DNA from: an archaeon
GTDB taxonomy: Archaea; Thermoproteota; Nitrososphaeria; Nitrososphaerales; JACAEJ01
Direction of reading: 5' to 3'
Assembly (NCBI GenBank): GCA_024256265.1
Contig: JACGUK010000001.1
Location: forward strand, 124,001 to 188,000
DNA length: 64,000 bases
The notes under the pieces are model-generated. The model was not told the origin of the DNA. It ran no database searches and was given only the letters and a program-made list of their open reading frames with translations. Positions 54,447 through 63,423 of this stretch are shown one piece after another; within the stretch, counting starts at the first letter, position 1, and each line of letters opens with the position of its first letter. The translations under genes were made by a program, and so were the position numbers.

Positions 54447-55310
54447 TTATCTCCTCGCCAATTCTATTACATAGTTCAAGATTTCATCAGGTATGTTAGT
54501 AGCACCAGCAGCCATTGCACCTTTGAACTCTACTGTATTGTTAACCTCATGGACAAGAATTCCCTTTGGGCTCTCCATAGCGTCTACTCCTAGAATTCCT
54601 CCTCCAACTGCCTTTGCAGCCTTTAGCACCAAATCCTCAAGCTCCTTAGTTAATGAGCAGAGAGCAGTCTTACCTCCTCTTGCTACATTCGTCCTCCAAT
54701 CCCCTTGAGGTGCATATCTATAAATTGAGGCTACTATTCTATCACCAACTACTATGACTCTTATATCTCTAGGCGGGCGATTCACCATCTCTTGAACATA
54801 ATATATCTTATGAATAGGGTTGTTCAACAATTCCCTTGACTCTATTATAGCATCTTTTGTATCCTTGTCTTTGAGAAGAGCTACCAACCTTCCCCAGCTA
54901 CCTATTATGGGCTTAAGGACAGCAGGATAGCCAGTCTTTTCAATAGCTTTAGATACACTCTCAGGGGAGAAAGCTATGAGAGTTTCAGGGATTGGCACAC
55001 CAGCCTTTATTAAGGTTAAAGTAGTTAAAATCTTGTCTCCACATATTTGGGCTACATCTAACGAGTTTATGACATCTATCCCCTTGCTCTCCAAGAAGGC
55101 TGTAACATGTAAGCCTCTAAAGTAGCTTATGCATCTCTGTAGAACTATATCTCCAAAAATGGCTTTAGACTCCTCATCTGTGCTTTTAGTATTTAAGCAG
55201 AGGGTCTTTGCATCTGATAGCTTTATGCTCAACCCTTTCTCTTTGCTTTTTTCAATTATAGCTTTCTCTTCAAAGCGTACTCTATCGAATACAAGCCCTA
55301 TGCTCTTCAA
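54447..55310 (-). CDS. lysX: LysX/ArgX: ATP-grasp glutamate (aminoadipate)-LysW ligase
   Basis: 287 residues of the RimK-type ATP-grasp family: CGDKILTTLTLIKAGVPIPET, PAVLKPIIGSWGRLVALLKD, YYVQEMVNRPPRDIRVIVVGD and HEVNNTVEFKGAMAAGATNIP near the end. It attaches the alpha-amino group of glutamate (arginine route) or aminoadipate (lysine route) to the C-terminal glutamate of LysW. ArgG and ArgH in the same operon indicate at least the arginine route; a dual role is possible. ATG 55310, three bases after lysW. Confidence 0.92.
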   Translation of the reverse strand: MKSIGLVFDRVRFEEKAIIEKSKEKGLSIKLSDAKTLCLNTKSTDEESKAIFGDIVLQRCISYFRGLHVTAFLESKGIDVINSLDVAQICGDKILTTLTLIKAGVPIPETLIAFSPESVSKAIEKTGYPAVLKPIIGSWGRLVALLKDKDTKDAIIESRELLNNPIHKIYYVQEMVNRPPRDIRVIVVGDRIVASIYRYAPQGDWRTNVARGGKTALCSLTKELEDLVLKAAKAVGGGILGVDAMESPKGILVHEVNNTVEFKGAMAAGATNIPDEILNYVIELARR

Positions 55311-55313
55311 AGC

Positions 55314-55487
55314 TTATTCTCCCCAGTCCTCCCCAACCGATTCTGCCCTTTTCAAGAATACACCATCAGGATTGATCTCAGATACTTCAAAATCAAGTCC
55401 ACAATCAGGGCATGTGACTATCTCTCCTATTGTGACATCGTTAGGTAGCTCTATATCCCCATCACATTCTAAGCATTTTACTTTCAT
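55314..55487 (-). CDS. lysW: LysW/ArgW amino-group carrier protein
   Basis: 57 residues. The zinc-ribbon pairs CLEC (residues 5-8) and CPDC (26-29) and the acidic C-terminus ending EDWGE are diagnostic: the last Glu side chain carries the growing intermediate. The protein masks the amino group during synthesis and gives the enzymes an acidic handle. It starts in an ATGA overlap with the stop of argH (55484-55487) and ends just before lysX. Confidence 0.95.
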   Translation of the reverse strand: MKVKCLECDGDIELPNDVTIGEIVTCPDCGLDFEVSEINPDGVFLKRAESVGEDWGE

Positions 55488-56968
55488 GCCTTTACCATCT
55501 CCTTCAGGCTTAAGATTTCTTTAGCCAATTTATCATCAGCAAAATTAAGAGATTCTCTCCTTTCTAGAATCCACTCATCATAATTTTTCAAGGCTTTCCA
55601 TCTCTCTTTTACCATCCTTAAAACTTCATTCGGGCTAGGCCCACCTTTTATAGACCTTATCTTGACATTTTCAATAGGGTCAAGGACTTTTCTTAAAACT
55701 TCCTCAGAGATAATTATGCTCTTTCCAGTATTGTCTTTGATGATATCATTCAAATCTTCTTTAACAGCTTGATCTAGGCTTTTTCCATCACTCAAAGCTC
55801 TTTTGACAAGATTTCCTACTATCCTATGAGAAGTTCTAAAGGGAATATTTTGCTCTCTAACAAGGGCATCTGCAAGCTCTGTTGCTACTGACATATCACT
55901 CTTTACAAGCTCAAGAAGCCTTTTCTCGTTAAATTTAACCTTTTCAAGCATATTTTTGAATACATTGATCGTGGATAGAGCAATTTGGCATGAATCCCAG
56001 ATATTGGGCGTCAACTCTTGTAGATCAAGATTGTAGCTATAGGTAAGACTCTTCAATATGGAGAGAGAAGTCAGCAAGTTGCCATACACTTTAGATGTCT
56101 TGGCACGAATCAATTCAGCTACTATTGGATTCTTCTTCTGTGGCATTATGCTACTCGTTGATGAATATTCATCTGGCATCTCTGCTATGGAGAATTCGTA
56201 AGTGCTCCATAACACTAATTCCTCTGAGAATCTGCTTAGATCTGTCATTAGCATGGCAAGATCTGATATTACTTCTATTGCAAAATCTCTTGTACTCACA
56301 GCATCTATAGAATTTTCAACTATACCATCAAAGCCCAAGAGCTCAGAGACCATGCTTCTATCAATTTTAAAGCCTGTGGTGGCTAAAGCGCAAGCTCCCA
56401 TGGGGCTTAAATTCACTCTCCCATAGGATTCCATCAATCTTTCATTATCTCTCGTAAGGGCATCATGATGGGCAAGGAGATGATGGGCAAGAGTGATAGG
56501 CTGGGCATGCTGCAAATGAGTATAGCCTGGCATTACTGTTTTTAAATTCTCTTCACATCTTTGAAGAATAACTTTCCTTAGATCATTAAGGGATGATGCT
56601 ATATTCAATATGAAGTCTCTTAATACCATCCTTATGGCTGTTGCAACTTGATCGTTCCTGCTCTTAGCAAGGTTTAATTGTCCTCCTATAGTCTCTCCTA
56701 CTTTCTTTACTACTAAAGCCTCTATGTTCATGTGGACATCCTCGAGCTTTGAGTTCATAGATATATCCTCAGGAATATCTTCAAGGGCTTGAATGCAGCC
56801 ATAGCCTTCCTTTAAATCAATTATTCTTTTTTTTATCAGCATTAGCATATGAGCCTTGTTTATCTTTATCACAGATGATATTAGGAACTTATCACTATCT
56901 ATTGATGAAGTATAATTGGCAGCATTAGAAGAAAATTCTGATAATCTTTCTCCCCTTAGTATGTCCAT
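55484..56968 (-). CDS. argH: Argininosuccinate lyase
   Basis: 494 residues of the fumarase/aspartase superfamily, with the ArgH pattern: LNLAKSRNDQVATAIRM, PGYTHLQHAQPITLAHHLLAH and the signature SSTSSIMPQKKNPIVAEL (catalytic serine loop). It splits argininosuccinate into arginine and fumarate. The C-terminal ~50 residues after NEVLRMVKER are longer than usual, extending to the lysW overlap. It is the second gene of the operon, eight bases after argG. Confidence 0.93.
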   Translation of the reverse strand: MDILRGERLSEFSSNAANYTSSIDSDKFLISSVIKINKAHMLMLIKKRIIDLKEGYGCIQALEDIPEDISMNSKLEDVHMNIEALVVKKVGETIGGQLNLAKSRNDQVATAIRMVLRDFILNIASSLNDLRKVILQRCEENLKTVMPGYTHLQHAQPITLAHHLLAHHDALTRDNERLMESYGRVNLSPMGACALATTGFKIDRSMVSELLGFDGIVENSIDAVSTRDFAIEVISDLAMLMTDLSRFSEELVLWSTYEFSIAEMPDEYSSTSSIMPQKKNPIVAELIRAKTSKVYGNLLTSLSILKSLTYSYNLDLQELTPNIWDSCQIALSTINVFKNMLEKVKFNEKRLLELVKSDMSVATELADALVREQNIPFRTSHRIVGNLVKRALSDGKSLDQAVKEDLNDIIKDNTGKSIIISEEVLRKVLDPIENVKIRSIKGGPSPNEVLRMVKERWKALKNYDEWILERRESLNFADDKLAKEILSLKEMVKA

Positions 56969-56976
56969 AAATTAAC

Positions 56977-58179
56977 TCACTCTTCCTTCATCTTTGATAG
57001 AATAGAATAAGCTACACGAGTAGGCAATCCCCAAAGCTCTATGAATCCTTGGGCTAATGATTGATCAAATTTGGATGATATACCATAAGTTGCAAGATTC
57101 ATATCATACAATGAATAAGGTGAAGAGCGCCCAACAACTCTATAATTTCCCTTATAGAGCTTCATCTTCACATTTCCATTTACTCTTTCTTGAGTTAAAT
57201 TTATGAAGGCATCAAGGTCCTTTCTTAAAGGATCTAGCCATAAGCCTGAGTAGACAAGCCATGCCCACTGTGAATCCACAAGGTCTTTAAAGAAGAGCTC
57301 ATGACGAGTCAATACAAGCTTTTCAAGATCCTTATGAGCTTCGATAAGGCATAGAGCAGCAGGGCACTCGTAAACCTCACGAGACTTTATCCCTACTAAT
57401 CTATCCTCCATATGGTCTATTATTCCTATGCCATGCATCCCAGCAACATTGTTAATATATGATATAAGCTCTATAGGTTTCTTTTCCTCACCATCTATAG
57501 TAACTGGCACTCCTTTCTCAAAACCAATGCTAACATAACTTGCTTCTTCTAGTGCCTCATTCAATGGCTTTACCCACTCAAAGGCTTCTAAAGGTGGCTC
57601 TACCTCAGGGTCCTCCATTGGACCACTCTCAATGGATCTTCCCCATAAGTTCTGGTCTATGCTGAAGACAGATTTCTTTGGCTCAATCTTTATCTTATGC
57701 TCTTTTGCATAATTTATCTCTTGATCACGGCTAAAGTTCCACTCACGAACTGGTGCCATTACTTTAAGCTTTGGATTTAAAGCCTTTATTGTAACCTCAA
57801 ACCTTACTTGGTCATTACCCTTACCTGTGCAACCATGGGCTACTGCAAAAGCCCCTTCCTTCTCAGCCACTTCAACAAGCTTCGAAGCTATAAGAGGTCT
57901 TGAGAGAGCACTACTCAATGGATATTTTGATTCATACAATGCATTAGCCTTTATCGATGAGAATACGTAATCTCTAACAAATTCTTCTTTTGCATCTATT
58001 AGGTAGTGCTTTATAGCTCCTATCTCCTCAGCCCTTTTACCAATCTCTTCAAGGTCTTCCTTCTGACCAACATTCACTGTTACTGTGATTACATCAGCCA
58101 TGAACTTCTCTTGAAGCCATTTTATAGATACTGATGTATCCAGTCCACCAGAGTAAGCCAATACGATCTTATCAGTCAG
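56977..58179 (-). CDS. argG: Argininosuccinate synthase (probable CTG start)
   Basis: 400 residues from CTG 58179. The N-type PP-loop YSGGLDTSVSIKWL, AHGCTGKGNDQVRFE and SPYSLYDMNLATYG identify ArgG, which joins citrulline and aspartate using ATP. The only canonical start, TTG 58161, leaves just one residue before YSGGLD and cuts off the conserved first strand (KIVLAYSGGLD). A perfect Shine-Dalgarno GGAGGT at 58188-58193 lies eight bases before the CTG, encoding LTDKIVLAYS. The alternative is ATG 58195 followed by one extra A. It is the first gene of the operon. Confidence 0.92.
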   Translation of the reverse strand: MTDKIVLAYSGGLDTSVSIKWLQEKFMADVITVTVNVGQKEDLEEIGKRAEEIGAIKHYLIDAKEEFVRDYVFSSIKANALYESKYPLSSALSRPLIASKLVEVAEKEGAFAVAHGCTGKGNDQVRFEVTIKALNPKLKVMAPVREWNFSRDQEINYAKEHKIKIEPKKSVFSIDQNLWGRSIESGPMEDPEVEPPLEAFEWVKPLNEALEEASYVSIGFEKGVPVTIDGEEKKPIELISYINNVAGMHGIGIIDHMEDRLVGIKSREVYECPAALCLIEAHKDLEKLVLTRHELFFKDLVDSQWAWLVYSGLWLDPLRKDLDAFINLTQERVNGNVKMKLYKGNYRVVGRSSPYSLYDMNLATYGISSKFDQSLAQGFIELWGLPTRVAYSILSKMKEE

Positions 58180-58187
58180 CTTCTTTA

Positions 58188-58193
58188 ACCTCC
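58188..58193 (-). promoter_or_regulatory. Shine-Dalgarno sequence deciding the argG start
   Basis: GGAGGT, complementary to the anti-SD of archaeal 16S rRNA, is separated by eight bases from CTG 58179 and by 26 from TTG 58161. An out-of-frame ATG overlaps it (58195) and reads a 7-codon peptide to TGA. Confidence 0.6.
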
Positions 58194-58270
58194 ATGGCTA
58201 TATTGTTATATTGGTGCATATTCCACTCCATAACAGATAAAGCAATTCTATCCAAAATGCTTTTATATTT

Positions 58271-58319
58271 TTTGGTCTAATTTGATCATTATCAGATTAA
58301 AATGACCAAAATTGATCAT
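58271..58319. promoter_or_regulatory. Possible operator at the start of the ACT-domain gene
   Basis: TTTGGTC (58271-58277) and GACCAAA (58304-58310) are exact inverted copies either side of the transcription start, and TTGATCAT occurs at 58282-58289 and 58312-58319. The TATA-like TTTTATATTTTTT (58261-58273) overlaps the left arm. The arrangement would let a dimeric regulator cover the start, and the site lies between the divergent argG operon and the ACT-domain gene. Confidence 0.4.
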
Positions 58320-59042
58320 AACTTGAAAGGAAAAAAAGGTAAAGCCTTACCCATAATTAAAGCTAGTACTCATCAGATTGCGATAAGAGAAGAATCTGTA
58401 TCAAAGGTTGTCAACAAGATCGTAGAGAACGATGTAGCTCTTCAAGATGCTCTTAGAAGAGGTTATGGGAACTTTAGCGCTATAGCGAGGATTATAAAGC
58501 CAAAAGTTGAAGAGATAGTGCAAAGAAAAGTAAAGCTTCAAAGTGTGATAACTGCTGTTAAGAGAGCTAGAGGATTTCATGGTCAATTCTTCGAGAATAT
58601 AAGAGGAGTTATAGCAAATAGCATAATAAACGTAAGAACTGATGTTGTTAAGCTATCTATTGAAAAGACGAGAAGAAATCTTATAACAATAAGAAATCTT
58701 TTGGCAGAGTATCAAGAAGAATTTCTCCAAGTATCTGAGAGCATATCGGCCATTACTCTTGTATTCGACCAAAAGTTGTTCCATGAGATTCGTTCATTAT
58801 TCAAAAAGGAAGATGTTTTAGAGGAGAAGACGAACCTTGCAGCCATAATAGTGAGGAGCCCTAAAGAAATAGCTGAGACACCAGGGTGTATAGCCACTTT
58901 TTATAGTCAACTCTCCAGAAGACAGATAAACATTGATGATACCACGAGTTGCTTCACTGATACCATCATGATAGTTAAAATGGAAGACGTTGGTTCAGCT
59001 TTTTCAACCTTAACTGAGCTTATATCTGAAGCACGCAAATAA
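58302..59042 (+). CDS. ACT-domain protein, possible amino-acid-responsive regulator
   Basis: 246 residues. Residues ~20-170 are helical, with a helix-turn-helix-like stretch (YGNFSAIARIIKPKVEEIV) and a coiled region around RTDVVKLSIEKTRRNLITIRN. Residues ~180-246 form an ACT-like ligand domain (LAAIIVRSPKEIAETPGCIATFYSQLSRRQINIDDTTSCFTDTIMIVK), a fold that binds amino acids. Divergent from the argG-lysJ operon, it is well placed to sense an amino acid and regulate that operon. The regulatory role is inference. Confidence 0.7.
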   Translation: MTKIDHNLKGKKGKALPIIKASTHQIAIREESVSKVVNKIVENDVALQDALRRGYGNFSAIARIIKPKVEEIVQRKVKLQSVITAVKRARGFHGQFFENIRGVIANSIINVRTDVVKLSIEKTRRNLITIRNLLAEYQEEFLQVSESISAITLVFDQKLFHEIRSLFKKEDVLEEKTNLAAIIVRSPKEIAETPGCIATFYSQLSRRQINIDDTTSCFTDTIMIVKMEDVGSAFSTLTELISEARK

Positions 59043-59230
59043 CAACATTGAACTTTTAATCTATTTAATCAGATTGAAAAGGATTTTATGCCTTTATCTT
59101 GTAGAGCTTTACAATTATGCCCCCTATAAAAAACTAACAAAAGATTACAAGCATACAAACTTCAAAAAGTTGCCAATGTCGGAAGGCAAAGAGGGTTATA
59201 GGGGATTCCCGCTGAGTGATTAAATAACTA

Positions 59231-59710
59231 TCAACTATATCCATTACGATCTGGTCTTCTCTTCCATTTTGGAAACAAGAATCCAACCTTTTTAGCATAT
59301 TCTTCCCATTCTGTGCCGAATTTCTTTTTCAATAACCTGTCTTCTATTTTGGCTCGGTAGACTAGGCTTGGAATAGCTAACGTGATAGTAATGAATATTC
59401 CAAGGGGGCTTCTGAACATAAGGTCTATGCCGAAAATTATGATGATAAAGCTAAGATATTGTGGATGTCTACAATATCTGTATGGGCCCTTTGTAATTAG
59501 AAAATCCAACTTTGGCTTAGTTTCTCCAAAGAAACCACTTCTCAAATAGAATAGAACATAGACGAAAATCAGAAAACCACAAATAAAAATGGTTACCCCA
59601 ATATAATTTGAGACTGGTATCTCAATCGGATCTAAGAAACAAACAATCAAGTTAGTCGTAAAGGACAGAACCATGAACAAAGATGGTAAGTCGACGTTGA
59701 GTTGAGTCAT
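59231..59710 (-). CDS. Isoprenylcysteine carboxyl methyltransferase-family protein
   Basis: 159 residues with four membrane helices and the ICMT signature GPYRYCRHPQYLSFI...RAKIEDRLLKKKFGTEWEEYAKKVGFLFPKW, which binds SAM at the membrane face. The substrate in archaea is unknown; lipids or lipoproteins are candidates. It is shorter than the island-borne relative at 36899-37480 and shares only the catalytic part, so the two are not recent duplicates. Confidence 0.85.
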   Translation of the reverse strand: MTQLNVDLPSLFMVLSFTTNLIVCFLDPIEIPVSNYIGVTIFICGFLIFVYVLFYLRSGFFGETKPKLDFLITKGPYRYCRHPQYLSFIIIIFGIDLMFRSPLGIFITITLAIPSLVYRAKIEDRLLKKKFGTEWEEYAKKVGFLFPKWKRRPDRNGYS

Positions 59711-59832
59711 ACCAACCTCTTTTTCTTCTTAAGAAAGTTTCATAATTATATACTCTACGCTTTGTAACGTTTATCCTTTATGCTCAGTATACGAATTATG
59801 AAGTTTAATTACTTCTTTGTACTCTTGATGGT

Positions 59833-60261
59833 ATGGAAATGAAATTAGTAGAAGTTGTAGAGTTCTTTGGGCATCCTTTAATAAGAGCTACTCATAAGAC
59901 TACTTTTGAGATCACAAAAGAAGAGAAAATCTCTCTAAAAGGAGATTGCATAGTAGGAGTTAAAGCAAATAAATCTTGTAAAGATTTAGACGATAGATTA
60001 AAAAGGCTCATAACAAATAATATTCCTATCAAGATAACTATTCATGTGGGCAAATATGTCTTAGAAGCCAATGCAATGGGAGATCCATCATTAATACTGA
60101 ATGATGAAAAGGATATAGTGATAAGGAAAAGCAACTATGTTTGCCCTAGGACTTTGGCTGTAAAATCTGATAAAGCAGCCATAGATATACCAAGAGATAT
60201 GATATTGATGCTGAATAAGAATGATACTAAAGGTAAGATGATTATTTCAGTTAACTATTAG
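59833..60261 (+). CDS. DUF371-family protein
   Basis: 142 residues matching the archaeal DUF371 family: EFFGHPLIRATHKTTFEITKE, LKGDCIVGVKANKSCKDL and MGDPSLIL...DIVIRKSNYVCPRTLAVKSDKAA. It is conserved across archaea, function unknown, probably cytosolic. The ATG at 59833 gives MEMKLVEVVEFFGHP. It is convergent with pcm, whose stop overlaps by four bases. Confidence 0.88.
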   Translation: MEMKLVEVVEFFGHPLIRATHKTTFEITKEEKISLKGDCIVGVKANKSCKDLDDRLKRLITNNIPIKITIHVGKYVLEANAMGDPSLILNDEKDIVIRKSNYVCPRTLAVKSDKAAIDIPRDMILMLNKNDTKGKMIISVNY

Positions 60262-60962
60262 GACCTAAAGCCATCCTCTCCTATTAAAGGTACGAACATA
60301 CAACCACATAATTCATGAAAATCCATCTTTTCTTTACGCTTAATTGCTTTTACAAGAGTCTGCATGAAAGTATTTCCTACAGGAACCAAGATTATACCAT
60401 CTTCCTTAAGCTGAGTCCTTAAGTATCTTGGTATGTAAGGAGAAGCAGCTGTAACTACAATCCTATCATACAACATTTCCTCGCTCCTCTCAGGGTAGCC
60501 CAATGTACCATCACCAAATACTATAGATACTCTATCAAAGTATCCAGTCCTTCTGAGGTTATCTCTTGCAAAATCTATCAATTCATGGACTCTTTCAATA
60601 CTTATTACATGGCCTTGATTTACATCACTTTCAGTAGGTTTTACAATTTCAGCCATAAGGGCTGCACTATAGCCACTCCCCGCTCCTATCTCTAATACTT
60701 TTAATCCTTTTTTAAGATCGAACTCTTCTAACATGATAGCTACCATGTGAGGGGCTGATATCGTCTGTCCAGTATTTCCCAAAGGCAATGGTGTATCTTC
60801 ATAAGCCAAGTGCTTCATGTTATACCATACAAATTCTTCACGAGGCACTTTAAGAAAAGCCATCTCAACTTCCTTCGACCTTATTACGCCTAATCTTACG
60901 AGTCTCTCAACCATCCTTTTTCTTAGAAGTGAGTAATCTATATCTTTCTTCAAGAAAACCAT
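60258..60962 (-). CDS. pcm: Protein-L-isoaspartate O-methyltransferase
   Basis: 234 residues with the PCMT blocks: KVPREEFVWYNMKHLAYEDTPLPLGNTGQTISAPHMVA (substrate/active-site loop), VLEIGAGSGYSAALMAEIV (SAM motif I), VFGDGTLGYPE and DRIVVTAASPYIP. It methylates isoaspartyl residues to begin repair of aged proteins. It overlaps the FEN1 gene upstream by 13 bases, so the two are co-transcribed, coupling protein and DNA maintenance. Confidence 0.93.
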   Translation of the reverse strand: MVFLKKDIDYSLLRKRMVERLVRLGVIRSKEVEMAFLKVPREEFVWYNMKHLAYEDTPLPLGNTGQTISAPHMVAIMLEEFDLKKGLKVLEIGAGSGYSAALMAEIVKPTESDVNQGHVISIERVHELIDFARDNLRRTGYFDRVSIVFGDGTLGYPERSEEMLYDRIVVTAASPYIPRYLRTQLKEDGIILVPVGNTFMQTLVKAIKRKEKMDFHELCGCMFVPLIGEDGFRS

Positions 60963-61975
60963 CTTTCCAAAGTCTCAGACTTTTTCTTTTCAATTACCTC
61001 TAGCCTTGTCAAAGCTGACCTTACCCTTGTTTCAGAAAAATCTCTTTCATGGCATAAGAATTCGACTATAGCATCTATATCAATCTCTCTCCATCTTAGC
61101 TCAAAAGAATCCGTTACCTTAGGCTTAAGAAATATCTCTCTAATAGATTGATAATCTATGCTTTCTAATTTATCCTTTAAATCAGGAATATTCTCAAGCC
61201 TCCCATAACTCTTGATGAGCTTTAAAGCCTTTACAGGACCTATTCCCTTAAAACCATCTGGATTAAAATCAGTCCCGATAAGGATTCCAATGTCCACGAG
61301 TTGTTCTCTTGTTATATTTAGGTTGCTAAATACTTGATTCAAATCTATCTGCTCAGGCTCTACCTCTATGTATTCATACTTGCTAGGAAGCTTTCTTCTC
61401 CCAGATATTGTTAAGTTCCTTACAAGCCTAGGTGCACCAAAAAGAAGAGAGTCATGATCTTGAGATACAGCTGCCCAAACATGACCCTTTTCTGCCATAT
61501 ATGATGCTTGAGCCTCTCCCTCTGATGGAGCTTGAACCCAAGCTATGCCCATATAGTTTAACAATCTTTTTGCATCATCGACCATCATATCCTTTAGCTG
61601 AGAGGTCATTTGAGCATACTTTTTAGCCTCATCTATTCTTCCCATACTTATTGCTTCCTCATACTTCACTATGGCCTCTTTTTTTATCCTCTTTCTCCTC
61701 TCTATCTCAGCTTCCTTCAACTCTGGTGGCTCTCCATCGAATACATAAACAATCTTTATTCCCTTCTCCAATAGATTTATACTACGATAAAATAGCCCGC
61801 TAAGATGGCTTGTTATTCTATGATGCCTATCCATTAATGGTTCTCCCTTTTCACCCCTTATGACTGCTAAGAATTGATAAAGAGCATTGTAAGCATCTAT
61901 GGCAAGTGTTCTACCTGATAGATCATCTAATGATAATTTTTTCTTTTGAATTATCTCTCCTAAATCTACACCCAA
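60950..61975 (-). CDS. fen: Flap endonuclease 1
   Basis: 341 residues. N and I regions with catalytic acids are present: LAIDAYNALYQFLA, YVFDGEPPELKEAEI, APSEGEAQASYMAEKGHVWAAVSQDHDSLLFGA, and H2TH helices in GILIGTDFNPDGFKGIGPVKALKLIKSYG. The C-terminal TLERWFS is a near-canonical PCNA-binding PIP motif (here preceded by KSE instead of Q at the first position). It removes 5' flaps in replication and repair. The start is TTG 61975 (MGVDLGEI). Confidence 0.93.
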   Translation of the reverse strand: MGVDLGEIIQKKKLSLDDLSGRTLAIDAYNALYQFLAVIRGEKGEPLMDRHHRITSHLSGLFYRSINLLEKGIKIVYVFDGEPPELKEAEIERRKRIKKEAIVKYEEAISMGRIDEAKKYAQMTSQLKDMMVDDAKRLLNYMGIAWVQAPSEGEAQASYMAEKGHVWAAVSQDHDSLLFGAPRLVRNLTISGRRKLPSKYEYIEVEPEQIDLNQVFSNLNITREQLVDIGILIGTDFNPDGFKGIGPVKALKLIKSYGRLENIPDLKDKLESIDYQSIREIFLKPKVTDSFELRWREIDIDAIVEFLCHERDFSETRVRSALTRLEVIEKKKSETLERWFS

Positions 61976-62162
61976 TTCAATAAGAAATAGATCACAGTTC
62001 TATATATTACTTAGCAAAACAATAGTCCAGTAAGAGGGTAGATATATCGCAAATCATGGTATGTAAAATATCACCCTTCTCCTGGATTAATTATTTGATC
62101 TTTGGTTTGATTTAGGTAAACGCATGAAATATTGACTGTAAGGTTATTAGGAACAAGTTTTG

Positions 62163-63326
62163 CTACTCACCCAAGAGTCTTACCTTCAAATCGTGGAAAG
62201 GCAGAGCATGCTCGTAGAGGGTGGCTAGTTCTTCATATGAAATGAATCGGAATCTATCACGTATTCTTCGATATTGAACTCTTTGTAATAACGCTTCAAA
62301 CTTTGACCTCTTATCCTCGGGTGCGACGATTATGAACTTCACATAAAGATGCTGAAGTTGAATCAACCTGTCAAGCCCATGGACGATGTCAGTTGTATGT
62401 TCCACCTCGAAGCAACATTCTGGATTCTCATCCTCGTTAAACCAAATGACATCAATCTCCCTGGCAGAACTCATGTCTCTTTCCCCAGCGAAAGGTGGAA
62501 TTTGCTGAACAAGAGCTACTTCACCAAGTCTCTTTCCTTGATATGTTTTTTGTTGATCAACTGTATATGAAAGATAGCCAAGAGTTTTTCCCAACTCAAG
62601 AAGATAATACTCCGCTGCTTCATGAGAGTCGATTTGAATCTTTGATGGCTTTTGAATTGCAACTCCTTTCGTTATGACGTCTTTGGGCTTTGATGGTATC
62701 ACATCACTAAATATGTACCAAAAGAAGACGTCGAGGTCTATGGAATCCTTAATTCCAAAATCCTTCAGTTCGTCTTTGATAACTTGAAGTGCCCCAACGC
62801 ATTGCATATACTCGCTACCATTAGTAATACCATATTTGAAGAATCTTTGAGGCAATATACTAAGCCCCAAATACGGTAGGACAGTCTTCGGCTTCTCATT
62901 CCATAAACAGAACTTCTCTGGATAAATAAAGTGCAGAATTTCGGTGATGGCTGACGGGCCAAAGCCCTTCACATTCTCATGAAATGTATCATAACGCAGA
63001 ACAAAGTCCTCTGAACCGTAAAGCAGCTTCTTTAGTTCTCGCTTGATCCTATCAAGACCATTTCGAGTGATGAGTTTGTTATCTATGTACCAGTCTTTGT
63101 TACCCCAGAAGTTACTTACCCATAGAGTCTTGTAGAACTGCCTGAATTCATCTTCGTCCAGCTTGTCGATGTTCTCTGGCGAAAGTTTGTCTTTGACGTA
63201 TTTTTCGTGATCACGATGTTCTTTGACGTCGGCTTGCCCCTTAGGAGTCTTAAGCCACTCCAAGAAGTCAGCGGCATGCTTCTTAAGTAGCTGGCTTTGT
63301 TCTACTGTCAAAGCAACCTGTGACAT
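62163..63326 (-). CDS. Putative PD-(D/E)XK nuclease with N-terminal HhH-like region
   Basis: 387 residues. The N-terminal half has helices and an HhH-like segment VKGFGPSAITEILHFIYPEKFCLWN; the C-terminal ~150 residues show a restriction-nuclease pattern with REIDVIWF (Asp) and ECCFEVEHTTDIVHGLDRLIQLQ (E-V-E in place of the E/D-x-K), then FIIVAPEDKRSKFE. It looks like a defence or restriction enzyme with a DNA-recognition front. The gene is richer in G+C than FEN1 beside it. No methyltransferase is in the window. I know no specific name for this architecture. Confidence 0.6.
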   Translation of the reverse strand: MSQVALTVEQSQLLKKHAADFLEWLKTPKGQADVKEHRDHEKYVKDKLSPENIDKLDEDEFRQFYKTLWVSNFWGNKDWYIDNKLITRNGLDRIKRELKKLLYGSEDFVLRYDTFHENVKGFGPSAITEILHFIYPEKFCLWNEKPKTVLPYLGLSILPQRFFKYGITNGSEYMQCVGALQVIKDELKDFGIKDSIDLDVFFWYIFSDVIPSKPKDVITKGVAIQKPSKIQIDSHEAAEYYLLELGKTLGYLSYTVDQQKTYQGKRLGEVALVQQIPPFAGERDMSSAREIDVIWFNEDENPECCFEVEHTTDIVHGLDRLIQLQHLYVKFIIVAPEDKRSKFEALLQRVQYRRIRDRFRFISYEELATLYEHALPFHDLKVRLLGE

Positions 63327-63423
63327 ATAAGACCATTTTATATCGCACGGAGCCTAAATATAAATTAATTGAATCAGTTCTCTGCTAGTCGCTCTATTTG
63401 GGTTTGCGGTGGTTTTGGGGCTT

